Shown: one piece after another, positions 1 through 8,400 of the stretch
Layout: each line of letters opens with the position of its first letter
Position numbering within the stretch: the first letter of the stretch is position 1
Origin: Bermanella marisrubri
GTDB taxonomy: Bacteria > Pseudomonadota > Gammaproteobacteria > Pseudomonadales > Oceanobacteraceae
DNA: 64,000 nucleotides
NCBI RefSeq assembly: GCF_012295615.1
Contig: NZ_CP051183.1
Coordinates: 124,001-188,000, forward strand
Direction: 5' to 3'
The notes under the pieces: generated by a model
The model's input: the letters and a program-made list of their open reading frames with translations, nothing else
What the model was told of the DNA's origin: nothing
Databases searched by the model: none
Translations under genes and position numbers: made by a program

Positions 1-489
1 ATTGGCTAGTGCCGATATTTTAAAGCCTCTGTCTTGCAAATAAGTGGTCATAACATCGTCTTTGTAACCGCCGATATTGTATTGTTTTGCAGCTTCAAGG
101 TTGTCTAGCTTAATGCTGGAGTCTGGTCGGGCAAATAGCGTCCAGCGGATCTCAGTTAAAGGTCCAACCCATTGAAACAGTTCTGATCGTTCTTGTGTTT
201 TAGCTGTACAAAAAAGACCCGTGTTAGGCTTTTGCTTAGTTTTGCTCATGCCGTAGCTCCAATTACGCAGCTTCATGCGAACGTCTAGAGATACATGTTG
301 CAGAATTTGCTTCACGATATCGGTACATAAACCTGAAATATCTTCAGCTTTATGCGCAAAAGCTTTTCCATCGGACGTCATGTTGTAGGGAGGAAATTGT
401 TCTGTGTATAAAGTGACATCAGAGGCAGCCCACGAAGCGGCTGACATTAACATGGCTAGCAGGCCGTATTTTAAAGTTCGTATGTTCAT
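1..489 (-). CDS. Transporter substrate-binding protein, family 3 type (3' end outside window)
   Basis: Partial gene: 163 codons from the start are visible and the rest runs off the left edge. The protein starts with a Sec signal peptide (MNIRTLKYGLLAMLMSAASWA) followed by VTLYTEQFPPYNM, the typical first strand of family 3 solute-binding proteins, which bind small polar solutes in the periplasm. A stretch with WVGPLTEIRWTLFARPDS matches the usual middle region of this fold, where the ligand contacts lie. No permease or ATPase gene is visible nearby, so the protein could serve an ABC transporter encoded elsewhere or be one of the many stand-alone members. The ligand cannot be predicted. It is transcribed leftward, in the same direction as recG but separated from it by about 95 bases. 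Confidence 0.75.
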   Translation of the reverse strand, partial: MNIRTLKYGLLAMLMSAASWAASDVTLYTEQFPPYNMTSDGKAFAHKAEDISGLCTDIVKQILQHVSLDVRMKLRNWSYGMSKTKQKPNTGLFCTAKTQERSELFQWVGPLTEIRWTLFARPDSSIKLDNLEAAKQYNIGGYKDDVMTTYLQDRGFKISALAN

Positions 490-583
490 ATTGGTAGTTT
501 AGTCGGTGTGTAGAATGCGGCGCGAATTCTAACGAAAAATATTTTGTGGTGCGCGTTTTCCAGAGGAAATTTTTAATTTGTTT

Positions 584-2671
584 TTAGACTTGACCGTAGC
601 GCACGTTTTCACCGAGCCAGCGTTGTATTAAGGCGTCTACCCAGTGTGGATGTTGCTGCATAAGTTGTTGTGATAATTGTTGAATATCGTCGAGCAAATA
701 GCCATCTCGCTGTAAGTCAGCGATACGCATTTGCATGAGACCGGTTTGTCGTGTTCCTAACACTTCACCTGGACCGCGGATTTGTAAATCAATCTCGGCA
801 ATTTTAAATCCATCACTGGTATCGCGCATGGCGTGCAAACGCTGTTTACCTTGCTGGCTTAATGGCGTTTGATAAAGCAATACGCAATGACTTTGTGCAG
901 TGCCGCGTCCGACACGGCCTCGTAATTGGTGCAATTGGGCAAGACCCAAGCGCTCAGGATTTTCAATGACCATCAAACTGGCATTGGGTACATCGACGCC
1001 TACTTCTATCACTGTGGTGGCGACCAACAGATGCAAGTCGCCAGCTTTGAAGGCGGCCATAATGTCGGCTTTTTCTTGAGCTTTTAAGCGACCATGGACC
1101 ATTCCAATTTTCAACTCAGGTAACGCATCTTGCAGAGATTGAGCTGTGACTTCGGCAGCTTGCGCTTCCATCTCTTCGCTTTCTTCGATGAGAGTACAAA
1201 CCCAATAGGCTTGTCTCCCTTCTATGCAAGCGGCGCGAATACGTTCAACAATTTGATCACGGCGATCTTGATCAATGACCACAGTATTCACTGGACTGCG
1301 ACCGGGCGGTAATTCATCAATGATACTGGTATCTAAATCTGCGTAAGCACTCATTGCTAGCGTTCGTGGAATGGGTGTTGCGGTCATGATGAGTTGGTGA
1401 GGGTTAATACTCTTGCCTTTCTCGCGCAGGGCTAAGCGCTGATGAACACCAAAGCGATGTTGCTCATCAATGATAGCTAAGCAAAGATTTTTAAATTCTA
1501 CATCGTTTTGAAATAGTGCATGGGTACCTACGATCAATTGTGCATCACCCTGCTTTATAGCATTCAGAGTTGCCTCTCTGGCTTTGCCTTTGACTTTGCC
1601 TGCAAGCCACGCCATGGAAATCCCCAAAGGCTCCATCCAGCCTTGGAAATTCTTAAGATGCTGTTCTGCCAATATTTCTGTGGGCGCCATGATGGCCACC
1701 TGATAGCCTTGCTCCAAAACATGCAACGCGGCCATGGCAGCGACCAGAGTTTTGCCTGAGCCAACATCCCCTTGTACTAAACGAAGCATGGGAAAGCCTT
1801 TGGCAAAGTCGGCAACGATTTCTTGATTCACTCTTTGCTGTGCATTAGTGGGAGTAAAGGGTAATTGCTTGAGCAATTTGGCTAAGTAATCCTGGCTAGC
1901 AGGAATAGCCGGTGCCGCATGGCGCTGCATTTCTTCTCGCATTTTTTGCATGCTGAGGTTGTGGGCCAACAGTTCTTCTATGATCAGTCGATGCTGAGCG
2001 GGGTGGGCATATAATTCCATTTGATCAAGATCGGAACCGACCGGCGGTTGATGCAGGTAAAGCAATGCCTGCGCCAGGCTCGGCATATTTTTCGACGTTA
2101 ACAGTTCTGCTGGTAACAAGTCTTCCACGCCCACGCCTTGTTTAATCAGTGCCACCACTTGGCTCATGAGCTGACGCCAGCGGATCTGCGCCAGTCCCTC
2201 GGTGCTCGGATAAATCGGGGTGAGTGTTTGCTCGGTTGGCGTATCATTGAGTTCATCCATGAACTGATACTCTGGGTGATAGAGTTCTAGCCCAGATTTA
2301 CCCGGACGCGCTTCCCCAAAACAGCGAATCCGTTCGCCTTTTTTTAATTTGTTTTTTTGGGCGGCACTAAAATGAAAAAATCTCAACGTCAGTGTGCCAG
2401 TGCCATCTTGAATGCGCACAACCAATGAGCGGCGTTTACCGAATACCACGTCAGCGGCTTTGATATCCCCTTCGACTACCACGTCTAGATTGGCTCTTAA
2501 GCCACCGATGGGCGTAATTCGCGTACGATCTTGATAACGAAGTGGTAAATGGAAGGCTAAGTCTTGAACATTGTGGATACCCAGTTTGGCGAGTTTTTCT
2601 GCCATGGCTGGGCCCACATTCTTTAGCGCCGTGACCGGCGTTTCAACCAATGAATCTAGAACAGCTGACAT
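584..2671 (-). CDS. recG: ATP-dependent DNA helicase RecG
   Basis: The 695-residue product has the length and architecture of RecG, the helicase that regresses stalled replication forks and branch-migrates Holliday junctions. The N-terminal wedge/OB domain includes LTPIYPSTEGL. Walker A is GDVGSGKT near residue 304, the DEQH box is IIDEQHRFGV near residue 400, the TATPIPRT motif follows, and the second RecA lobe carries VATTVIEVGVDVPNA and QLRGRVGRG. The start overlaps the end of oxyR by 16 nt, so the two are almost certainly co-transcribed and translationally coupled; oxyR-recG is a common arrangement in pseudomonads. No truncation or missing motif is visible. Confidence 0.98.
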   Translation of the reverse strand: MSAVLDSLVETPVTALKNVGPAMAEKLAKLGIHNVQDLAFHLPLRYQDRTRITPIGGLRANLDVVVEGDIKAADVVFGKRRSLVVRIQDGTGTLTLRFFHFSAAQKNKLKKGERIRCFGEARPGKSGLELYHPEYQFMDELNDTPTEQTLTPIYPSTEGLAQIRWRQLMSQVVALIKQGVGVEDLLPAELLTSKNMPSLAQALLYLHQPPVGSDLDQMELYAHPAQHRLIIEELLAHNLSMQKMREEMQRHAAPAIPASQDYLAKLLKQLPFTPTNAQQRVNQEIVADFAKGFPMLRLVQGDVGSGKTLVAAMAALHVLEQGYQVAIMAPTEILAEQHLKNFQGWMEPLGISMAWLAGKVKGKAREATLNAIKQGDAQLIVGTHALFQNDVEFKNLCLAIIDEQHRFGVHQRLALREKGKSINPHQLIMTATPIPRTLAMSAYADLDTSIIDELPPGRSPVNTVVIDQDRRDQIVERIRAACIEGRQAYWVCTLIEESEEMEAQAAEVTAQSLQDALPELKIGMVHGRLKAQEKADIMAAFKAGDLHLLVATTVIEVGVDVPNASLMVIENPERLGLAQLHQLRGRVGRGTAQSHCVLLYQTPLSQQGKQRLHAMRDTSDGFKIAEIDLQIRGPGEVLGTRQTGLMQMRIADLQRDGYLLDDIQQLSQQLMQQHPHWVDALIQRWLGENVRYGQV

Positions 2672-3558
2672 AAACTCGCGGCTTGAGTAATTAAGTCCAC
2701 AGCTTTGGGTCTTGGGAAACTAGCACGCCATGCGATCGCTACCGTTCGTGACGGCATGGGTTTGATGAAGGGCCTAGTTTGCAACACTTCACTTGGGTAT
2801 TGATTGGTGCCAGTGGCGCTCTTTGGCAATACGGTTATGCCCATACCTGAAGCGACCATGTGGCGAAGGGTTTCTAACGAACTGCCTTCCATTACGGCTT
2901 TTAATTTACTGTTTTGATGCTTAGCCAGTGCTGGGCACATTTCCAACACTTGGTCACGGAAGCAATGGCCTTCGCCCAATAGTAGCAAGTCACTCTCAGG
3001 CAGTTCATCAGGATGAATGGCGTCTTTTTGCAACCACCGATGTCCATTGGGTAATAGAACTTCAAAGTGCTCATCATAGATGGCTTTTGTCAGGACATCA
3101 GGTTCGGTGAAAGGCAGAGCAATGATAATCACATCCAGCTCGCCTTCACGCAGTTTGCGTCGCAGATTTTTTGTGTAGTCCTCTTCGATGTAAAGCGGCA
3201 TATCCGGAGCTAAGGACTGAACTTGTGGAATTAGATGCGGGAATAAATAAGGACCAATGGTGTAAATCGCACCGATTTTGAGGGCTCCCTTCAGCTGATC
3301 TTTGCCTCCTTGGGCGATTTCTTTCAGGCTCTTTACGTTTTCGAGCACTACATTCGCTTGTTGAACCACTTGCTCACCAAGCGGCGTAAGATTCACTGAG
3401 TTCTTGGAGCGTTCAAAAATACTAATGCCTAGCTCGCTTTCTAGTTTTTTTATAGCCACACTAAGAGTAGGCTGGCTGACAAAGCAGCGTTCAGCAGCAC
3501 GGCCAAAATGTTTCTCTTGGGCGAGGGCGACAATGTATTTTAGTTCCGATAATGTCAT
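2656..3558 (-). CDS. oxyR: Hydrogen peroxide sensor and LysR-type activator OxyR
   Basis: LysR-family regulator of 300 residues. The N-terminal winged helix (MTLSELKYIVALAQEKHFGRAA) is followed by a substrate-binding-like effector domain. The redox motif GHCFRDQVLEMC places cysteines at residues 199 and 208, exactly the numbering of the E. coli pair that forms the regulatory disulfide on peroxide exposure. By family knowledge it should switch on catalase, alkyl hydroperoxide reductase and related genes. It leads an operon with recG and is divergent from the epimerase gene at 3631; the 72-base gap between them must hold both promoters, so autoregulation there would be expected. I saw no clean OxyR tetra-repeat in the gap. 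Confidence 0.97.
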   Translation of the reverse strand: MTLSELKYIVALAQEKHFGRAAERCFVSQPTLSVAIKKLESELGISIFERSKNSVNLTPLGEQVVQQANVVLENVKSLKEIAQGGKDQLKGALKIGAIYTIGPYLFPHLIPQVQSLAPDMPLYIEEDYTKNLRRKLREGELDVIIIALPFTEPDVLTKAIYDEHFEVLLPNGHRWLQKDAIHPDELPESDLLLLGEGHCFRDQVLEMCPALAKHQNSKLKAVMEGSSLETLRHMVASGMGITVLPKSATGTNQYPSEVLQTRPFIKPMPSRTVAIAWRASFPRPKAVDLITQAASLCQLF

Positions 3559-3630
3559 GGTATTAATCTATTTAAGCCAGCCAATAGCTTATACCAATGA
3601 GCGAGTGAAACAAAATAGGGAGTAAGGCCT

Positions 3631-4488
3631 ATGGCAAGATTTTTAATCGTCGGCAGTGGCGACATCGGTGGCGGGTTAGCCCGATCACTCAAACAGCAAG
3701 GTCATGACGTTTGGGGTATGCGCCGTAGCGAAAAGTCCATTGGCGAAGGCATTCATACGATCAGTGCAGACGTTTCAGATATGGAGACTCTTATTGGAAT
3801 CCTACCAGAGAGAATCGATTATGTAGTCTATTGTGTAGCCAGCCCTGAGTTCTCCGAAGAAGGTTATGACAAATATTACGTCATGGGTTTACGCCATATT
3901 TTGGCGCTACTTAAGCAGAATCATGAAAGTCCTAAACGCATCTTTTTTGTCTCCAGTACCAGTGTCTATCCGCATCATGATGGCGCCGTGGTAAACGAAG
4001 AAACTGAACTGGAGCCCACAGCATTTGCCGGTCGTAAGATGTTAGAAGCAGAGTCAACATTGCTGCATAGCGATTTTACCGGAACCGTAGTGCGCTTCAG
4101 TGGTATTTATGGTCCAGGTCGCACAAGGCTAATCAATCAAGCAAAAAAAGGCGCTCATTGTGATCCTGAACCCGATGTGTGGACCAATCGCATACATCGT
4201 GATGATTGCATTGGTGTTTTATCGTTTCTCATTGAGCAAGACGAGAAGGGCACTGCTTTGGATTCTGTGTATTTAGCATCAGATCCAACACCGACGCCTA
4301 TATTTGAAGTATTTGAGTGGTTGAAAGATCGCATAGGTGATGTGGAGCCCGACCATGATGTGCCCGAGGTGACCCGCCGCGGCAGCAAACGCTGTGATTC
4401 CAGCCGTTTAGTGAAACTAGGCTATCGCTTTAAGTATAAAGATTATCAGCAAGGCTATGATGAAATACTCACGGAAATGGGCTATTGA
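3631..4488 (+). CDS. NAD(P)-dependent SDR/epimerase family oxidoreductase (YeeZ-like)
   Basis: A 285-residue extended short-chain dehydrogenase-like protein. The Rossmann motif is at the extreme N terminus (FLIVGSGDIGGGLAR, a GxGxxG variant), the conserved FFVSSTSVYP segment holds the Ser/Thr-containing active-site strand, and VRFSGIYGPGR is the usual loop after the catalytic region. Proteins of this group are annotated as nucleoside-diphosphate-sugar epimerases or YeeZ-like, but the substrate is not known and I do not assign one. The start ATG is preceded by GGGAGTAAGG. The gene originally ended in a bidirectional terminator at about 4520 that is now split by the IS4-bounded block, so its 3' end is the left border of the accessory region. 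Confidence 0.85.
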   Translation: MARFLIVGSGDIGGGLARSLKQQGHDVWGMRRSEKSIGEGIHTISADVSDMETLIGILPERIDYVVYCVASPEFSEEGYDKYYVMGLRHILALLKQNHESPKRIFFVSSTSVYPHHDGAVVNEETELEPTAFAGRKMLEAESTLLHSDFTGTVVRFSGIYGPGRTRLINQAKKGAHCDPEPDVWTNRIHRDDCIGVLSFLIEQDEKGTALDSVYLASDPTPTPIFEVFEWLKDRIGDVEPDHDVPEVTRRGSKRCDSSRLVKLGYRFKYKDYQQGYDEILTEMGY

Positions 4489-4527
4489 TCAAGGTGAAAT
4501 AGCAAACCCATGGACAATAAAAAAGGG

Positions 4528-4537
4528 GCTTGAAGCC
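4528..4537. repeat. Left copy of 10-bp target-site duplication flanking the IS4-bounded block
   Basis: The sequence GCTTGAAGCC directly precedes the outer end (CACTGCTGTCCCA) of the left IS copy and recurs exactly at 12252-12261, directly after the outer end of the right IS copy. With its flanks (a run of A on the left, ACTTTTTT on the right copy) it rebuilds a hairpin terminator between the convergent genes at 3631 and 12293. A 10-bp duplication fits IS4-family transposition. Confidence 0.8.
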
Positions 4538-4918
4538 CACTGCTGTCCCATAGTTTTGGGGTAGCACTAAAAAAGCCTGAATCAAATTGGTAAACTGGAG
4601 TTGCGAAACAAACAGCAATCAAAGGGATTCAGGCTTTGTCACATTCTAACACTGCTTTTCATCAACTGCTAAGACCTATTTCGAGACATGAATTTCAGTC
4701 TCTCGCTTCTAAGCACCATCGCGGTCAAAAATTGCGCTCTGCTACCCGCTGGGATCAATTTACGGCCATGGCTATGGCGCAACTCTCTGGTAGGCAAAGC
4801 CTTCGAGATATCGAAACCAACCTTCTCGCTCAGCAAGATAAACTTTATCATCTTGGGGCCAAGCCGATTGCTCGATCTACCCTAGCCAGAATCAACGAAA
4901 AACAGCCTGCTGAACTTT
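4538..4918 (+). mobile_element. Truncated left IS4-family copy
   Basis: It begins with the terminal repeat CACTGCTGTCCCATAG and continues through the transposase start. It matches the intact copy at 10979 until the shared CTGAACTTT at 4918, after which puuB-like sequence takes over. The right terminal repeat and two thirds of the transposase are gone, so this copy cannot move by itself. Confidence 0.85.
4636..4918 (+). pseudogene. IS4-family transposase, N-terminal fragment (94 codons)
   Basis: The fragment starts at the same TTG codon as the intact transposase at 11077 and encodes its DUF4372-type N-terminal domain (FHQLLRPISRHEFQSLAS, then WDQFTAMAMAQLSGRQSLRD). It ends at QPAEL, where the reading frame passes without interruption into the puuB-like fragment, giving one open frame of 230 codons to 5328. 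The DDE catalytic core is absent, so no transposase activity is expected. Compared with the intact copy, the first third is clearly diverged and the last 170 bases are almost identical, a mosaic pattern suggesting gene conversion between copies. Confidence 0.85.
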
Positions 4919-5328
4919 CTAAAGAAGGTCGTTTAATCTACGGCGGCGGCGTAACTTACGGCGCCCGTGAGCCGAAGAAAATTGAATCCATGATCGTGCC
5001 AAACATGTTGAAGACTTTCCCTCAACTAAAAGGCACTAAAGTAGACTTCGCTTGGACAGGTAACTTCTTACTAACCCTTATGCGTTTGCCTCAGTTCGGT
5101 CGTATCGGCAAGAACATGTACTACGCCCAAGGTTACTCAGGCCATGGTCTAACTTGTACTCACCTTGCTGGTAAAGTACTGAGCGAAGTGATTCAAGGGG
5201 ACAGCCAACGCTTTGATGTGTTTGCGGGACTACCGCAATACCCATTCCCAGGTGGGCGCACTTTCCGCGTACCGTTTACCGCAATGGGCGCGTTTTATTA
5301 TAACTTGAGGGATAAGCTGGGATTTTAA
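4919..5328 (+). pseudogene. PuuB-like FAD-dependent oxidoreductase, C-terminal fragment
   Basis: About 136 codons encode the C-terminal third of a DAO-family flavoprotein of the gamma-glutamylputrescine oxidase type. Visible landmarks are RLIYGGGVTYGAR, the FAD-contacting NMYYAQGYSGHGL segment, and a C-terminal tail PFPGGRTFRVPFTAMGAFYYNLRDKLGF. The N-terminal Rossmann dinucleotide-binding domain is missing and has been replaced in frame by the transposase fragment, so the flavoenzyme cannot be functional. A hairpin terminator follows at 5362. A second, much shorter copy of the same 3' end lies at 10867-10934. That PuuB acts in putrescine breakdown is family knowledge; nothing else for that pathway is in the window. 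Confidence 0.8.
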
Positions 5329-5361
5329 TTACCTCAATAAATTCAACAACCTCAAAAAGCA

Positions 5362-5396
5362 AAACCCCATTAGCGCAAGCCAATGGGGTTTATTTT
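5362..5396 (+). terminator. Rho-independent terminator after the puuB-like fragment
   Basis: The inverted repeat AAACCCCATT ... AATGGGGTTT (10-bp stem, 10-base loop) is followed by TATTTTATTA. It also lies just downstream of the minus-strand surface-protein gene, which it could serve from the other side. Confidence 0.8.
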
Positions 5397-5425
5397 ATTA
5401 TCAGTTAAACATTAATTTTCATTAA

Positions 5426-8400
5426 TTATTTAACGTAAGTCTTTTGTCTATTTGCTTGTTGCCTTGTTAACAAACTCATAAACATAAGCAGTATGAACCA
5501 AAGCGGTAGCGAACCACCACCACTGGAAGATTCACCTTCACGGTTATCCGGTTGCACAACTGGTTCAACAATATTGAACTCAATGGTGGCTGTATCGGTT
5601 AGGTTACCAATACCACTATCCACAACCTCAACCGAGATGCTGTAACTGCCAGCAGGAATATTATCTGGGTTAAAACTCAACATTTCACCAAGTGGGGCAT
5701 TTAAACCAATATCGTTTAAGTCCCAAGTGATTGTATGGGTATCCATACCGTTACCATCTTGGATCAATGCCGTGATAGAAACCTGGCCACCGCCTTGAGT
5801 CACATTAGCAACCTCAACACCGTCTTGCTCCAGCTTAAGCTGAACAGTTGGCGCTAGGTTTTGATAGGTCACCGTAAGCTCGTGTTGTTGATTTGTTTCA
5901 TCAATAGCAAATAGGCTTTCAATTTCCCCCTCACTTTCACTCGCTAATTGAGCAGATAATAAATCAACAACTAAAAGCTCGTCGTTTTCACTTTCATTAT
6001 CTTCAATGATTAGAATCTCAATGAAGCCATCACGATTTAAAGCTTCCGCCTCACCCGCTTCAATTATCACCTGATGCTGCGCTTCAATATCAAAGCTATC
6101 ATCTAAATCATTTTGATCAACATCACTTAATTGACTCACATTAAAATTCACCACCACAGGATACTCTGGAGAATCCCCTGTTAATTGAACTTTAATATTT
6201 GTGGTTGAATGCTCACCGGTTATTGAAGTGCTTTGTTCAAAGCGAATACGTGGATACACATTCACAACCAACTCATAAGGTTCACTGCGATTACCTGAGG
6301 TATCGATTGCTACTAATTGAATGGCTTGATGTCCTGCAGGTATTAGCATGATGTTGTTTTCATCAATGGCTAACACCTCACCATCTAAACTGCCTTCATA
6401 AGTAAAGACGGTATCCACCGCATCAACAGTTTGGAAGTGGTTTAAGAAAGTTTCATCCACTAATAACTCAAACGCATCACCATTTTCTGTTGTCACAGCA
6501 ACCGGTGGAATAGTCGGTACGAAGACAATTTCAGGTGCGCCGTTATCGGCACCAAGATTAGGGTCGTTAATGTCATCAACACCGTCATTGTCGTCATCTG
6601 TATCGGCAACGTCACCTAGTCCATCGTTATCAAAATCACTGTGTTCTGTACGGTCTAATGGGAAGACATCATTAACATCCAATACACCGTCGTTATCGTC
6701 ATCGGTATCGGCAAGCATGCCCAATTCTTCACAAGCGGTATCACACTGGTTTGGAATACCATCGTTATCAGAATCCAAACGACCACCCAGTGAAATCAAT
6801 GGATAAGCATCATTAGCATCCGCCACGCCATCGTTGTCGTCATCGGTATCTGCAGCCATACCAAGTGTGGTACAGGCTTCGTCACAGGTATCTGGCGCAC
6901 CGTCATTATCGGTATCTAAACGTTCACCTAGTGCAATTAAAGGGTAAGCATCATTAGCATCCAACACGCCATCGTTGTCGTCGTCAGTATCGGCAGTCAT
7001 GCCTAGTGCGACGCAGGTTTCATTACACTGGTTTGGAATACCGTCATTGTCGGTATCTAAGCGTTCACCTAGTGAAATTAATGGATAAGCGTCGTTTGCA
7101 TCCTCCACGCCATCGTTGTCGTTGTCGGTATCTGCAAGCATGCCCAATTCTTCACAAGCGGTATCACACTCGTTTGGAATTCCATCACTGTCGGTATCTA
7201 AGCGTTCACCTAGTGCAATTAAAGGGTAAGCATCATTAGCATCCAACACGCCATCGTTGTCGTCGTCAGTATCGGCAGTCATGCCTAGTGCGACGCAGGT
7301 TTCATTACACTGGTTTGGAATACCGTCATTGTCGGTATCTAAGCGTTCACCTAGTGAAATTAATGGATAAGCGTCGTTTGCATCCTCCACGCCATCGTTG
7401 TCGTTGTCGGTATCTGCAAGCATGCCCAATTCTTCACAAGCGGTATCACACTCGTTTGGAATTCCATCACTGTCGGTATCTAAGCGTTCACCTAGTGCAA
7501 TTAAAGGGTAAGCATCATTAGCATCCGCAACACCATCATTATCGTCATCAATATCCGCAAGCATACCTAATGCTTCACAAGCACTATCGCACTCATTTGG
7601 AATACCGTCGTTATCTGTATCTAAGCGTTCACCTAGTGCGATTAAAGGATAGACGTCATTGACGTCGGCAACACCATCATTGTCGTTGTCTAAGTCAGCA
7701 GTCATGCCTAATGCTAAACAATCCTCATCACAACTATCTGGTGCTCCGTCACTATCTGTATCCGTCAAATCACCGATGGCAATCAACGGATAAGCATCTT
7801 GTGCATCTAACACACCATCATTGTCATCATCCCTGTCAGCTGCCATACCTAATTCGATGCAAGTTGCATCACAACTATCTGGTGCACCGTCATTATCTGT
7901 ATCCGTCAAATCACCGATGGCAACCAACGGGTAAGCATCTTGTACATCTAACACACCATCGTTGTCATCATCTATGTCTTCCGACATACCTGTAACCAAA
8001 CAAGCCTGGTCACATTCATTTGGGATGCCATCATTATCGGTATCCGGTCTACCTTCAAGGGGGATATACGGATAGGCATCTTGACCATCAACAATGAAAT
8101 CTCCATCTGAATCTCGATAAACTTCCCCTCTAAACACCATGGCTGGTAGCTGACTACTATTGCCAAAATCCCAAAGTTTCAAACCATTAAGCATGGCTTG
8201 ATTCCAATTTTTAAACAGGGTGACCCCACTCGTTAAACCTTCTGCTGAACCATCAGAGGAGACACAATTGCTATTCCCTGAGTGTGTATTCGCTTGAATG
8301 GCACATTGCAGTACTGCCAGTGATAGCCCTACATAACTTCTATCTTCAGACTCGCGAGAACTAATCGATAAGCCTGAAGCATCTTCGGCCCAGTAGCTAT

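Noticed and set aside
3559-3630. CTAT and ATAG elements between oxyR and the epimerase gene as an OxyR site
   Set aside because: The two elements are 12 bases apart instead of 7 and the other two elements of the tetra-repeat are not found.
7006-7521. Two identical plus-strand open frames of 77 codons opposite the surface-protein gene
   Set aside because: They are antisense shadows created by the exact 282-bp duplication and biased codon use; they have low-complexity His/Arg-rich products and no ribosome site.
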